From: Candidatus Paraprochloron terpiosi LD05
Lineage (GTDB): Bacteria > Cyanobacteriota > Cyanobacteriia > Cyanobacteriales > Prochloraceae
NCBI GenBank assembly: GCA_018141785.1
Contig: CP073341.1
Coordinates: forward strand, 620,001 to 684,000
DNA length: 64,000 nt
Direction of reading: 5' to 3'
Part shown: positions 29,292-38,761 of the stretch, piece after piece
Layout: each line of letters begins with the position of its first letter
Position numbering within the stretch: position 1 is the first letter of the stretch
Translations under genes and position numbers: made by a program
The notes under the pieces: generated by a model
Told to the model about the DNA's origin: nothing
The model's input: the letters and a program-made list of their open reading frames with translations, nothing else
Databases searched by the model: none

Positions 29292-30533
29292 ATGCCTTTG
29301 ATTACATTTATCCTGGGATTATGTCTGGGAGTTGGTTTTGGCTTCTGGAAACAACACCAGGTAAATCAGCAGTTGAGGCGAATATTAGATTTATTCCACC
29401 ATGGAACAGGTGCAGAGTTGACGTCTTTGCCCGTACTTTCTCTAGTGCGCCGTGAGATTTTCCGTATCCTTCAAACTAGCCAACAATTGGCCGGAGAATT
29501 GCAAACCTGGCAGCAGTTATGGGAAATAGCTCCCATAGGCTATTTGCACGTCGATGAAGAAAACCAACTCCTATGGTGCAACCAACGGGCACGAGAACTG
29601 TTAAATATTGACCGTTGGCAACCAGGAAAGGTACGTTTGCTCTTGGAGTTGGTTCTTTCCTACGAACTGGATCGCTCTATCGAACGAACTCGCCAATGCC
29701 AACAACTGCAAGTGATAGAATGGGAATTCTACACCAATAATAAATCCCCCCTCCTTTTGAAAGCCTCTTGTTTTCCTCAACCTTCAGGAACTGTTGCTGT
29801 TTTTATCGAAAACCAACAACCTTTGGTGGAACTTTCTCGCTCCCGCGATCGCGCTTTTGCAGATCTCACCCACGAACTTAGAACCCCACTCACCTCTATC
29901 TCCCTGGTAACAGAACTGTTACTTCAGCGTCTGGAAAATTCTGAACGCCACTGGGTTGAGCGCATGTCCAAGGAAATTCATCGCCTGATTGATTTAGTGC
30001 AACAATGGCTCGATATCAGTCGCTTACAGGAAAATCCTAGCCAACATCTTCAGTATGAGTCTATCCTATTGGGGGATTTAATTGTTGCTACCTGGGAAAC
30101 TCTCTCTCCTCTAGCCGGGCAAAAAGAAGTAGAGCTGACTTATAATGGTTCCTCCTCTATCCAACTGGAAGGGGATCCTCATCGCCTAACTCAAGTATTT
30201 CTCAATTTATTCCATAATGCCATTAAACATAGCTACCCCCAAGGAGAAATAAGGGTGGAAGTCCAAAGGGGATCGGGTGTTACTATTAATATTATAGATT
30301 CCGGCTCCGGTTTTCAGGCGTCAGACTTACCCCATATATTCGAGCGACTATATCGAGGAGATCCTTCCCGCACCAGACAACAATCAAAAGAACATGAAGG
30401 TAGCGGTTTGGGACTGGCGATCGTCCAGGAAATTATCCAAGCTCATGGTGGTTCCATTGAAGCTCAAAATCATCCAGAAACTGGCGGTGCATGGCTGCAA
30501 ATTATTCTACCCCAGAGCTCGGTACAGGTGTAG
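29292..30533 (+). CDS. sphS: Phosphate-sensing histidine kinase SphS
   Basis: A 413-residue kinase. One N-terminal membrane helix (LITFILGLCLGVGFGFW) is followed by a PAS-like region (WEIAPIGYLHVDEENQLLW), the H box FADLTHELRTPLTSIS, the N box NLFHNAIKHS and the G box GSGLGLAIVQEI. It phosphorylates SphR when phosphate is low. The usual neighbour phoU is displaced by 2.4 kb of foreign DNA. Confidence 0.88.
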   Translation: MPLITFILGLCLGVGFGFWKQHQVNQQLRRILDLFHHGTGAELTSLPVLSLVRREIFRILQTSQQLAGELQTWQQLWEIAPIGYLHVDEENQLLWCNQRARELLNIDRWQPGKVRLLLELVLSYELDRSIERTRQCQQLQVIEWEFYTNNKSPLLLKASCFPQPSGTVAVFIENQQPLVELSRSRDRAFADLTHELRTPLTSISLVTELLLQRLENSERHWVERMSKEIHRLIDLVQQWLDISRLQENPSQHLQYESILLGDLIVATWETLSPLAGQKEVELTYNGSSSIQLEGDPHRLTQVFLNLFHNAIKHSYPQGEIRVEVQRGSGVTINIIDSGSGFQASDLPHIFERLYRGDPSRTRQQSKEHEGSGLGLAIVQEIIQAHGGSIEAQNHPETGGAWLQIILPQSSVQV

Positions 30534-30666
30534 GTTTTTAATATTTCGGTTGAGGCGCTTCGGGCTGAGCGTCTGGATTCGCCTTCCCCTTCTATTATCC
30601 CTGACTAATTGCTACAAACCGGAGTCTCTGTGAATAGTTACAAGATCTCAAACGCGAAATTATAGA

Positions 30667-31503
30667 ATGACTGTAGTAATTTACGAACATGGTAAGCCTC
30701 AAATCAAAAGAGTGGAGGCTTTTTGCATCTTAAGGGATAAAAAACTACTAAGTAATGATGAGCTGTTCTCAGAGACATTAAATCATTTAGACAAGATGAT
30801 CAAAGAAGGACATCCAAAGGTAACACAGAATGCTTTAAACAATTGTCATGGTGACTGGTATGAATGGATGTTAGCATGTAGCGCTTGGAATTTAAGGATC
30901 AACAGTAATAAAAAAGCAATAGCATTATTACTCCTTAATATAAGCCGTTTTGATGTGGTTAGCCTTTATACCGACAATTTATATAATCACATCAGTGATT
31001 TACGCCAAAAGGTGAAAAGTATTACAAATGTTCACCTCATCACCTCTAATCCCGATTTCGTTATTATTGATCCCGATGGGATAGAACTCGATCAGTCATT
31101 TGACCATCTCATTACCGAATTTACTACTGATACAATTCAGATATTAGAAGAATCATACAGATACTTTATCGGTAAATGTCTGTTTGAGAATATTATTGGT
31201 TATTTATCGATTAAAACAAGTTTAAGACCTGATAGGAGATTGCAAATTGCCCATGAGGGAAGTTTGATGAAAGCGACTTATATTCATTTGCAGACGCGAG
31301 AATGGATAATTAATCCAAGAGGTCTAAAATATTATGCAGCTTCAACAGAAGTTGGTGATGCAGATAGAAATGCTTTGAAAACTGTAGCGACACATTCTAT
31401 AACAAATGTTCAAAGCCTGCCACAAGCAGCAGTTGATGAGGTTTTTGTAATAAACTCTTTAATACAAGCCAATCAAGCCTTTGATAAAATTTTATCAGTT
31501 TAA
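30667..31503 (+). CDS. Type II restriction endonuclease, Cfr10I/Bse634I-like
   Basis: A 278-residue protein. The site SNPD (D130), followed by K183 of IKTSLRPDRRLQ and E197 of IAHEGS, matches the Cfr10I/Bse634I arrangement, in which the catalytic Lys and Glu are 14 residues apart and the Asp lies about 53 residues before Lys. CHGDWYEWML is in the N-terminal part. These enzymes cut R-CCGGY-type sites; specificity here is inferred from the family. It converges with the C5 methyltransferase, the stop codons abutting at 31503/31504. Confidence 0.75.
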   Translation: MTVVIYEHGKPQIKRVEAFCILRDKKLLSNDELFSETLNHLDKMIKEGHPKVTQNALNNCHGDWYEWMLACSAWNLRINSNKKAIALLLLNISRFDVVSLYTDNLYNHISDLRQKVKSITNVHLITSNPDFVIIDPDGIELDQSFDHLITEFTTDTIQILEESYRYFIGKCLFENIIGYLSIKTSLRPDRRLQIAHEGSLMKATYIHLQTREWIINPRGLKYYAASTEVGDADRNALKTVATHSITNVQSLPQAAVDEVFVINSLIQANQAFDKILSV

Positions 31504-32637
31504 TCATAAATCGTATAAGAGCCTATTCAAGAAATCACTCACTGTATTGGCAATCCCTAAAGATGCCAAGTAGGGTATCCCATTACCAATAGTTTTAAAC
31601 ATATTGGATAAAGACATGTTCTCAGGCAAATAAAACTCTTTTGGCATTGATTGTATTGCTAAAGCTTCTGCTGCTGAGAGTCTCCTATTTTTATAAGGAT
31701 GTAAGTGAACCTCATTATTCCCATAAGCTGCGGTAGGTGAGTACCGCCATCGATGTAAACGTTTATATGACTTCTTTCTATCATCACCTTCACCAATGAT
31801 TTTCATCTTTGCCAACCCCGCCCTAGGTACAAAATGGTGAGATGCATTAGGATGATTTTCAACATCATTCTTCTCAAACCAATGTTGAATAGTAAGCTTA
31901 GATAGATTGAGTAAATGTTTAGGCATAGGCTTATAGCTTCCCTCCTGGTAATCTTCTACAGAAGGCCATATAGACTTATCCAAAACTTTCTCCTTATCAT
32001 ATTTAATATATTTTTCCCAGTTAAAGGCCATATTCTTAAAAGTGAGTTGACTGGAATATGGGATATATTTTTTCCTTATGCCAAACATGATAATTCGATC
32101 TCGATCTTGTGGCGCTCCAAATTCAATACAATTTGTTAGCCTTTCAGTAATAAGATAATCCTCATTCATCAGTCCCTGCTTTATCTCTTCATAAAACTCT
32201 CTGTGGCGTTTAGTTCTCCATAATCCTTTTACATTCTCAAAAACAAAGAAATCCGGTTTATTGTTGATAACAAGATCAATATAGATTTTAGTCAGCTTAC
32301 CATTCTTACCATCTTTCCCTTTATTTTTACCACCCACCGAAAAATCGGGACAGGGTGGGCCACCAATAAAACCGAAGAGATAATATTTGGTTCTCACATC
32401 CTCTATTAGCTTTTTAAGATATAATTTGCCAGCCCCTTGCATAAAATATTCTATGCTGTTAGAGCTGTAACCATATTCAGGGGGAATAATCTTTAATTGG
32501 TTTCTTGTGTATTTATAGGCATCTAGGAAAGGCAAATGATTTTCATTAACAAACTTTATATCGAAATCGCTATGTTCAAATCCTAAATCGAGGAAACCAC
32601 TTCCAGAGAAAAATGAGAAAACTGCTAATTTTTCCAT
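31504..32637 (-). CDS. DNA (cytosine-5-) methyltransferase
   Basis: A 377-residue enzyme: FSFFSGSGFLDLGFEHSDFD binds AdoMet, GGPPCPDFSVGG holds the catalytic Cys, VFENVKGLWR is motif VI and PQDRDRIIMFGIR motif VIII. RRLSAAEALAIQSMPKEF and TIGNGIP are the C-terminal motifs. It partners the convergent restriction endonuclease. ATG 32637 directly precedes motif I; an upstream ATG at 32700 would add 21 residues. Confidence 0.92.
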   Translation of the reverse strand: MEKLAVFSFFSGSGFLDLGFEHSDFDIKFVNENHLPFLDAYKYTRNQLKIIPPEYGYSSNSIEYFMQGAGKLYLKKLIEDVRTKYYLFGFIGGPPCPDFSVGGKNKGKDGKNGKLTKIYIDLVINNKPDFFVFENVKGLWRTKRHREFYEEIKQGLMNEDYLITERLTNCIEFGAPQDRDRIIMFGIRKKYIPYSSQLTFKNMAFNWEKYIKYDKEKVLDKSIWPSVEDYQEGSYKPMPKHLLNLSKLTIQHWFEKNDVENHPNASHHFVPRAGLAKMKIIGEGDDRKKSYKRLHRWRYSPTAAYGNNEVHLHPYKNRRLSAAEALAIQSMPKEFYLPENMSLSNMFKTIGNGIPYLASLGIANTVSDFLNRLLYDL

Positions 32638-33005
32638 ACTGAGAATCAAGTAATCTTTGATGATACTTGGCCATCTAAGGTTTACTAATATTATACGCAC
32701 TCAGTGCCTATAGTCAAGTACGAATTCAGGTTTTGTGTATTTATTTATAAGTTTAGGAGAGGGGAGGGCGGAATTAATGTTATAGTTATGGAATGGACAA
32801 CAAAGAAGAGATAGAGAGGTGAGAAGTTGAGAGGAGAAGACCCGCATCCCAAGCGGCATCAGTTCATTCAAGCTTGACGCACCAGCTTTGGGTCTCAGTC
32901 CCAGGCTGGCTGTGAGTTTGTGGCACGGATGTTGACGGTGGCTACTTCCCACAAGCGGCGATACCGTTCTGTTCTCGACTTTTCCCACTTGTGAATAGTT
33001 ACAAT
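32638..33005. other. Right flank of the RM cassette
   Basis: No gene supported. The part from about 32830 to 32985 has a coding-like minus-strand pattern resembling the tail of an IS605-type TnpB, too decayed to name. The right border repeat lies at 32990-33004. Confidence 0.4.
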
Positions 33006-33653
33006 ATGTTAGAGGGAACAACTCACTTTCAGCGATGTCTACGGCGATTAAAGCAAGATGTTTTGCGCATGGGAGCTTTGGTGGAAGAATCCTTTCGCCT
33101 CAGCCATCAATGTTTATTTACGGGCAATCTGGAAGTAGCCAAAGAATTTAGCTTGCGGGATAAGCGCATCGACAAATATTATCGCAAAATCGAGGAAGAT
33201 TGCGCTACTATTATAACCCTGCAAGCACCTGTAGCCAAGGAATTGCGTATTTTGAGTGCCTTTATGCAATTGGTACGAGACTTGGAGCGCATTGGGGATT
33301 ATGCTCAAAATTTGACGGAAACAGCAGTCAAGCTCTTTCCTTATCCCCCTCATCCTGTTATGAAGGAAATGGAGCAAATGTCTAATTACGCTCAGGGAAT
33401 GTTGCTTTATAGTCTCCAAGCATTGGGGGAATTAGATGGGACCGCAGGGCAAATTGTACATCGTCTAGATGATGAAGTAGATGCTGCCCACGATAGAATA
33501 TATCAAACTTTGGCGGCTGATCGCGATATTCAAGAGGTAGTCGAACCAATTTTACTTTTAGCTCTAATAAATCGGGATTTGGAAAGAATGGCGGATCATG
33601 CTACGAATATTGCCCAAAGAGTCTCTTATATTGTGAACGGCTATCGAGAATAA
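33006..33653 (+). CDS. phoU: Phosphate signalling protein PhoU
   Basis: A 215-residue protein with two three-helix PhoU units: MGALVEESFRLSHQCL, DLERIGDYAQNLTE in the first and INRDLERMADHATNIAQRVS in the second, each with the E/DxxxD metal-binding helix. PhoU restrains the Pho kinase when phosphate is abundant. It belongs with sphR-sphS. The frame extends to a GTG at 32991 in the border repeat; ATG 33006 is preferred. Confidence 0.92.
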   Translation: MLEGTTHFQRCLRRLKQDVLRMGALVEESFRLSHQCLFTGNLEVAKEFSLRDKRIDKYYRKIEEDCATIITLQAPVAKELRILSAFMQLVRDLERIGDYAQNLTETAVKLFPYPPHPVMKEMEQMSNYAQGMLLYSLQALGELDGTAGQIVHRLDDEVDAAHDRIYQTLAADRDIQEVVEPILLLALINRDLERMADHATNIAQRVSYIVNGYRE

Positions 33654-33664
33654 TTTATAGCAGG

Positions 33665-33705
33665 GCACAAAAGTTTCGCGCAAAGCCGCAAAGTAGCCGC
33701 TCGAA
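33665..33705 (+). repeat. Dispersed GCGCAAAG repeat
   Basis: TTTCGCGCAAAGCCGCAAAG continuing into TAGCCGCTCGAAAGACTCG. The reverse complement recurs at 41862-41903 and a shorter copy at 8124-8143. Confidence 0.7.
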
Positions 33706-33749
33706 AGACTCGCAGAGAGCGCAAAGTGGTTGCACCTCTAATCTCAAAA

Positions 33750-33790
33750 TTTAACCTAATTTTAACTTTAAGTTAACTTTGTTATTACCT
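33750..33790 (+). promoter_or_regulatory. Pho box (SphR-binding site), four direct repeats
   Basis: Four octamers in perfect 11-bp register: TTTAACCT at 33750, TTTAACTT at 33761, GTTAACTT at 33772 and TATTACCT at 33783. This is the cyanobacterial Pho-box layout of PyTTAAPyPy(T/A) repeats separated by three bases. It lies about 270 bp upstream of the first porin start, beside the sphRS-phoU genes. Site seen directly; control by SphR inferred. Confidence 0.8.
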
Positions 33791-34059
33791 ATAAATAAAC
33801 TAGCTGGTTTACCAAAGGTAAAGTGTAGCCATGTTAATATCTCTTGACCCAACAAATACTTATTTAATGCTATAAACTTGATTTGATGTTATGTGATACA
33901 AGCAAGCATGAACATGCCTAAAGGTAAGAATTGTCAATAAAAGGTTTTTATTTTGATAATTTTAAAAACTTATTGACAAAAGCTATTATCTATATTATCA
34001 TGGCAATAGTATTGACAAATGGTGAACACAGACATCTAAATCGAGGTGTGAGGAAAAAA

Positions 34060-35679
34060 ATGTTCTCGAAATTACTGAAAATAACACCTGCCGTATTGGC
34101 AGCTTCTTTGTTGGTAGCCAACAGCTCCCTGGCACAAACACCCAGCTCCGATAGGGATCTATTAGAGCAGCTCAACCGCTACAGCGGGGAAATGGATCAA
34201 GTGAATAGCGTCCGGGAGTTAAGGGACGTTGCTCCGGGACATTGGGCTTATGATGCGCTGCGCAACTTAATCGAACGCTACGGCTGCATGCGGGGCTACC
34301 CAGACAGAACCTTTCGGGGCAATCAAGGAGTAACCCGCTATGAATTTGCCGCCGCTCTCAATCAATGTTTGCAAAGCATCGAGCGGTTAATTGTAGCCAG
34401 CGAAAGCCAACGCCCTGGTTCTTCCCCCGTCAGCAGTGGAGATTTACGTGGCATTCAACGGCTAACCGCAGAGTTTGAAGCAGAATTAGCAATTCTGAGC
34501 GCTCGGGTAGATGATTTGGAAGGAAAGGTTGATTTTCTCGAAGACCATCAATTTTCCACCACTACTAAGCTGAAAGGGGAAGTAATCTTTACCCTAGCTG
34601 GTGCTTTTGGGGATGAACAGGCTAATAGTACAGATCCAATTGACGACAATATTACTTTCAGCGATCGCGTTCGTTTGAACTTCGATACCAGCTTCACCGG
34701 AAAAGATCGCCTGCGTACTCGCTTATCCGCAGGAAACTTTACCTCTCTTGCTAGTGCTACAAACACTGACTCTGCTCGTTTGGGGCATGATCAACAGGGT
34801 ACACGAAGTGATGATGGACGACTAAATAACAATATAGAACTGGATGAGTTGATTTATCGTTTCCCCGTGGGGGATAAAACCCGCATTTATGTGGGGGCAA
34901 ACGATTTTTCAATTAATGATGTTTTCCCTGTCTTGAATCCCTATTTAGCCAGTAGTGGGGGCGGCGCTCTTGCTCGGTTCGGACGGCGGAACCCCTTGGT
35001 ACATCGTGCTCCTGGGGGAGCTGGTGCAGCAGTCCAGCATAAATTCAGCAAGCAATTCAAAGTATCCGCTCTCTATCTAACTACTAGCAATGATGCTGCT
35101 AATCCTGCCTCTGGTGAAGGATTGTTCAATGGCACTTATAGCGCTGGGGTTCAGTTAGATATTGCCCCCACTGAGAACTGGGATCTGAGTTTGACTTATC
35201 TCCGTAGCTTTGAAACCGGCGACGATGTCAACTTGACAGGGAGTACGGGAAGTGGTAATGCCAAGCGACCTTTTGGTCGTGCTGATACGGAGGCCAATCA
35301 TTTTGGCATCAACACTAATTATAAAGTGAGCGATCGCTTCAATGTAGGTGGCTGGTTCGGTTTAGTAGATGCTCAACAAGCTGGGGCAAATAATAGCGCC
35401 ACTATCATTAACTGGTCCGTCAATTTAGCCTTCCCCGATTTGGGTAAAGAGGGGAATGTGGGGGGGATAATTTTCGGTCAGCCTGCCACCGTTACCTCAG
35501 CAGATGGTACAGCAGTAGAAGATCCTGATACTGCCTTCCATGTTGAAGCCCTCTACAAATATAAGGTGAGCAAGAACATCTCAGTAACTCCTGGAGTGTA
35601 CGTGATTTTCAACCCAGAGAGCAATTCCGACAACGATACCATCGTGGTAGGAGCAGTAAGAACTACCTTTAAGTTCTAG
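34060..35679 (+). CDS. SLH-domain OprB-type porin 1
   Basis: A 539-residue outer-membrane protein. A signal peptide (LLKITPAVLAASLLVANSSL) ends after AQA-like cleavage. An SLH domain (VRELRDVAPGHWAYDALRNL, YEFAAALNQCL) follows, then a short coiled coil (FEAELAILSARVDDLEGKV) and a beta-barrel of the carbohydrate-selective/iron-uptake porin type ending with KF. ATG 34060 follows GAGG; the frame is open to 33931 but without a signal. The upstream Pho box suggests induction by phosphate limitation. Confidence 0.92.
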   Translation: MFSKLLKITPAVLAASLLVANSSLAQTPSSDRDLLEQLNRYSGEMDQVNSVRELRDVAPGHWAYDALRNLIERYGCMRGYPDRTFRGNQGVTRYEFAAALNQCLQSIERLIVASESQRPGSSPVSSGDLRGIQRLTAEFEAELAILSARVDDLEGKVDFLEDHQFSTTTKLKGEVIFTLAGAFGDEQANSTDPIDDNITFSDRVRLNFDTSFTGKDRLRTRLSAGNFTSLASATNTDSARLGHDQQGTRSDDGRLNNNIELDELIYRFPVGDKTRIYVGANDFSINDVFPVLNPYLASSGGGALARFGRRNPLVHRAPGGAGAAVQHKFSKQFKVSALYLTTSNDAANPASGEGLFNGTYSAGVQLDIAPTENWDLSLTYLRSFETGDDVNLTGSTGSGNAKRPFGRADTEANHFGINTNYKVSDRFNVGGWFGLVDAQQAGANNSATIINWSVNLAFPDLGKEGNVGGIIFGQPATVTSADGTAVEDPDTAFHVEALYKYKVSKNISVTPGVYVIFNPESNSDNDTIVVGAVRTTFKF

Positions 35680-35688
35680 GTATTGTAG

Positions 35689-35705
35689 GGTGGGCATTGC
35701 CCACC
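35689..35705 (+). terminator. Hairpin after porin 1
   Basis: GGTGGGCATTGCCCACC, a near-perfect inverted repeat 10 bases after the stop, repeated in part just downstream. Confidence 0.6.
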
Positions 35706-35775
35706 TTGCCAGTAACATTGCCCATCTTGCCAGTAACAATACTTACGAAAAGCGCACCAAGTCAATAACATTGTC

Positions 35776-36042
35776 GTGCCACGCTTCGGTACCTTGACAC
35801 TCACCGTTACCCTGCCAGATAAAGTTTACCAAGAGTGCAACGACACAACTGGAAATGCCACAGCAAATCAAGACGATCGCCTCAGTTTGTTACTAGATAA
35901 CCAACAGGGGGGAACTCTCTCAAAAAGGGAGCGCGGTGAACTATCAGCCTTAATGGAACTCTATCAAGAAGGGTTGCTGCGTAAAGCACAAGGCTTAAGA
36001 GAAGCAGTCAAACGAGGACTTATAAAACCATTAGCACCATGA
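35776..36042 (+). CDS. Antitoxin-like small protein, 88 aa
   Basis: GTG start, LTLTVTLPDKVYQECNDTTG then SALMELYQEGLLRKAQGLRE and AVKRGLIKPLAP. The C-terminus is the conserved signature of small cyanobacterial proteins that precede an HNH nuclease gene. Its TGA overlaps the ATG of such a gene (36039). The N-terminus PRFGTLTLTVTLPD appears partly altered. Function inferred. Confidence 0.5.
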   Translation: MPRFGTLTLTVTLPDKVYQECNDTTGNATANQDDRLSLLLDNQQGGTLSKRERGELSALMELYQEGLLRKAQGLREAVKRGLIKPLAP

Positions 36043-36215
36043 GTTCTGGTAGAATATCATCAGAACTGCGGGGACGTATTCGAGAACAAGCAGGGGATCG
36101 CTGTGGTTATTGCCGCAGTTTGCAGAAATATGTTTTGGGAAGATTAAAGATTGAATATATTATTTCTACAGTAAGTGGAAGAAAGAAAAAATGTCAAAGT
36201 TATTCTGGCAACTAA
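36039..36215 (+). pseudogene. Truncated HNH endonuclease
   Basis: The frame begins MSSGRISSELRGRIREQAGD then RCGYCRSLQKYVLGRLKIEY, the start of an HNH nuclease (CxxC), and breaks off before the histidine motif, running into the leader and start of porin 2. It is overlapped by ATGA with the preceding gene. The C-terminal half is absent. Confidence 0.7.
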
Positions 36216-37864
36216 GTAAAACAGCTACAGCAGTAATCGCCGCTTCCATATTAGTGGCTAATGGTAACGTAGCAGCCCAAACCACGTCAGGAGAAAAGAA
36301 CGTCTTAGAACTAATAGATCAAGAGCAAGACTCTATGGGGCAAATAAATAACGTCTTTCAGTTGCGGGATCTCAGTCCAGATCACTGGTCATTTGACGCC
36401 CTGCGAAACTTAGTAGAGAAGTATCAGTGTCTGAGTGGATTTGAAGACGGCACCTTCCGAGGGGAACTGATGTTGAACCGCTATCAGTTCGCCGCAGCTT
36501 TAAATAAATGTCTAGCATCCATTGAGCGCTTAATCCAAACCAGCGCTCAATCCAATCCCAGAAGCGAGGAACGGGTTAGACTTGGAAATCGGGAATTGCG
36601 TCAAATCAAAAGGTTAACAGAGGAGTTTGAAGCAGAATTAGCAGTTCTGGGGGCTCGGGTAGACGACTTAGAAGGAAAGGTGGATTTCCTAGAAGAACAT
36701 CAGTTTTCTACAACCACCAAGCTACAAGGGAAAGTAATATTTACTCTAGCAGGTGCTTTTGGGGATGAACAGGCAGTTCCAAGTGGCACAAGAGCAACTA
36801 CCGCACCACCAATTAATGACAATATTACCTTCAGCGATCGCGTTCGTTTAAATTTCCAGACTAGCTTCACTGGAAAGGATTTACTGCTCACCCGCCTCCA
36901 AGTTGGAAACTTCGTAAGGTTGGACACAGGTGTAACTGGGACAGATATGACTCGCTTGGAGGATGACACAGTCGGAGACAACAATGTTCAATTAGACGAT
37001 TTGTGGTATCGTTTCCCGGTGGGAGATCAAACCCGCATCCATATTGGGACAAGTTCCCTGGACTTTGATGATATTTTCAATGTCTTGAATCCCTACTTTG
37101 CCAGCAATGAAACAGGCGCACTTTCTCGGTTTGGACGACTGCACCCATTGGTACATCGTGGTTCAGAGGGTACAGGAATTGGTGTTAATCACAAAATTAG
37201 CGACCAATTTAAAATATCTGCACTCTATTTAGCAGATACTAGCTTGGCTTCTAACCCCAGTCAATCACAGGGATTGTTTAACGGTGCTTATAGTACTGGT
37301 GTCCAGCTAGACTACGCCCCAACAGAAGATCTAGATTTGGCTTTCATCTATTTACACAGCTATCAACCAGATGGCTCGGTTAATGTTTCCGGTGGTACTG
37401 GGAGTCAGTTTGCTAGCGCTCCCTTCATAAACCCCGACCAAACGTCAGCAGCAACTTCAACAGATCGCTTTGGCATAGGGGCAAATTGGAAGGCGAGCGA
37501 TCGGATTAATATTGGTGGTTGGTTCGGTTTAGCACTGGCTAATTTGGAAACGCAAGTTCAGGACGCGCCATCAGATTCCAGTGCTACAATCATTAGCTGG
37601 TCAATCAACGTTGCTTTCCCAGATCTAGGTGGGGAGGGAAATGTAGGGGGACTAATATTTGGCATGCCGCCCAAAGTAACTGACAGCGATCTGAATTCGC
37701 GAGTAGATAACGACTCTTCCTTCCACATCGAAGCCCTGTATCGTTACCAAGTCAACGAAAATATCCACGTCACTCCAGGACTTTATGTTATCCTAAATCC
37801 AGAACACAATGAAGATAATGGGACAATATTTGTAGGGGCGCTTCGGACCACCTTTAAGTTCTAG
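36191..37864 (+). CDS. SLH-domain OprB-type porin 2
   Basis: A 557-residue paralogue of porin 1: signal peptide (ATAVIAASILVANGNVAAQ), SLH domain (VFQLRDLSPDHWSFDALRNL), coiled coil (EFEAELAVLGARVDDLEGK) and barrel ending ALRTTFKF. Identity to porin 1 is high over the coiled coil and C-terminus. No Pho box is seen before it; GGAAGAAAG precedes the ATG. Tandem duplication with the HNH relic between. Confidence 0.92.
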   Translation: MSKLFWQLSKTATAVIAASILVANGNVAAQTTSGEKNVLELIDQEQDSMGQINNVFQLRDLSPDHWSFDALRNLVEKYQCLSGFEDGTFRGELMLNRYQFAAALNKCLASIERLIQTSAQSNPRSEERVRLGNRELRQIKRLTEEFEAELAVLGARVDDLEGKVDFLEEHQFSTTTKLQGKVIFTLAGAFGDEQAVPSGTRATTAPPINDNITFSDRVRLNFQTSFTGKDLLLTRLQVGNFVRLDTGVTGTDMTRLEDDTVGDNNVQLDDLWYRFPVGDQTRIHIGTSSLDFDDIFNVLNPYFASNETGALSRFGRLHPLVHRGSEGTGIGVNHKISDQFKISALYLADTSLASNPSQSQGLFNGAYSTGVQLDYAPTEDLDLAFIYLHSYQPDGSVNVSGGTGSQFASAPFINPDQTSAATSTDRFGIGANWKASDRINIGGWFGLALANLETQVQDAPSDSSATIISWSINVAFPDLGGEGNVGGLIFGMPPKVTDSDLNSRVDNDSSFHIEALYRYQVNENIHVTPGLYVILNPEHNEDNGTIFVGALRTTFKF

Positions 37865-37947
37865 CTCAAAACCCTCAAAAAATGCCCGTACAGCTGACCC
37901 GGATAGCTATATAATGGGAAATTGTGACTAAATAAGGGGAAAGAGCA

Positions 37948-38310
37948 ATGAATGCAGAAGCGATTATTCGCTCCATCGAAGCAGAACACCTAAAAAATGA
38001 CTTGCCGCAAATCTACGTCGGCGATACAGTGCGGGTAGGGGTGAAAATTAAAGAAGGGAACAAAGAAAGAGTTCAACCCTATGAAGGCACAGTAATCGCC
38101 ATGCGAAACGGGGGGATAAATGAAACAATTACCGTGCGGAAGATATTCCAGGGTGTTGGTGTAGAAAGAGTATTTCTGCTCCACTCCCCCATCGTAGATA
38201 AGATAAAGGTGGTTCGGAGTGGTAAAGTAAGAAGAGCGAAGCTTTATTACCTGCGGGATCGCGTTGGCAAAGCTGCTCGGATCAAGCAAAGGTTCGAGCG
38301 CCCTATTTAA
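37948..38310 (+). CDS. rplS: 50S ribosomal protein L19
   Basis: A 120-residue L19: [39 protein letters not shown] and the C-terminal [24 protein letters not shown] precedes the ATG. Confidence 0.96.
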   Translation: MNAEAIIRSIEAEHLKNDLPQIYVGDTVRVGVKIKEGNKERVQPYEGTVIAMRNGGINETITVRKIFQGVGVERVFLLHSPIVDKIKVVRSGKVRRAKLYYLRDRVGKAARIKQRFERPI

Positions 38311-38384
38311 TCCAGACTCCGGCAGCGCAAGGAAAAAATAAAACTTGCGCTATAATCTAAACTAAGATAGAATAAAAGTGAAGT

Positions 38385-38457
38385 GCGCTCTTAGTTCAGT
38401 TGGTAGAACGCTGGTCTCCAAAACCAGATGTCAGGGGTTCGAGTCCTCTAGAGCGCG
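38385..38457 (+). tRNA. tRNA-Trp (CCA)
   Basis: A 73-nt cloverleaf: acceptor GCGCTCT pairs with AGAGCGC, anticodon loop CTCCAAA gives CCA, and the T arm contains GGTTCGAGTCC. It lies between rplS and secE, as in many cyanobacteria. Confidence 0.95.
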
Positions 38458-38536
38458 TAGTCCTTGCCATGAGAAAAGTTAATTTTTAATTTAATTGTGT
38501 TATAATAGAGAACAGACTAGGGAGAGGGGACTGAAG

Positions 38537-38761
38537 GTGGCCAAAAAAGAAAGTACCGAGACCAAAAAAAAAACCAATGATTTTAACCTAGCTAAATTTG
38601 TCGGTGAAACAAAAGAAGAACTGAATAAAGTAGTTTGGCCTTCTCGCCAGCAGTTATTCAGCGAGTCAGCCGCTGTCATCTTAATGGTAATTTTGGTGGC
38701 AACAACCATTTCTCTAGTGGATAAATTATTTGCATGGGGATCGGGGATTGTATTTGGATGA
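38537..38761 (+). CDS. secE: Preprotein translocase subunit SecE
   Basis: A 74-residue protein: basic N-terminus, FVGETKEELNKVVWPSRQQL (the conserved VVWPSR motif) and one membrane helix (SAAVILMVILVATTISL). Start GTG 38537 lies after GGGGACTGAAG. The TGA overlaps nusG (ATGA). Confidence 0.93.
   Translation: MAKKESTETKKKTNDFNLAKFVGETKEELNKVVWPSRQQLFSESAAVILMVILVATTISLVDKLFAWGSGIVFG

Larger units (their letters stand above)
30629..33004. repeat. 15-bp direct repeats flanking an RM cassette
   Basis: TGTGAATAGTTACAA occurs at 30629-30643 and again at 32990-33004, just outside the restriction-modification pair and touching phoU. Such perfect repeats at both borders of an accessory module indicate insertion or excision by recombination between them. 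Confidence 0.8.

Noticed and set aside
32701..33021. 106-aa minus-strand ORF before phoU
   Set aside because: It has low-complexity coding character, spans the border repeat and the phoU start, and looks like a decayed insertion-sequence tail; not a real gene.
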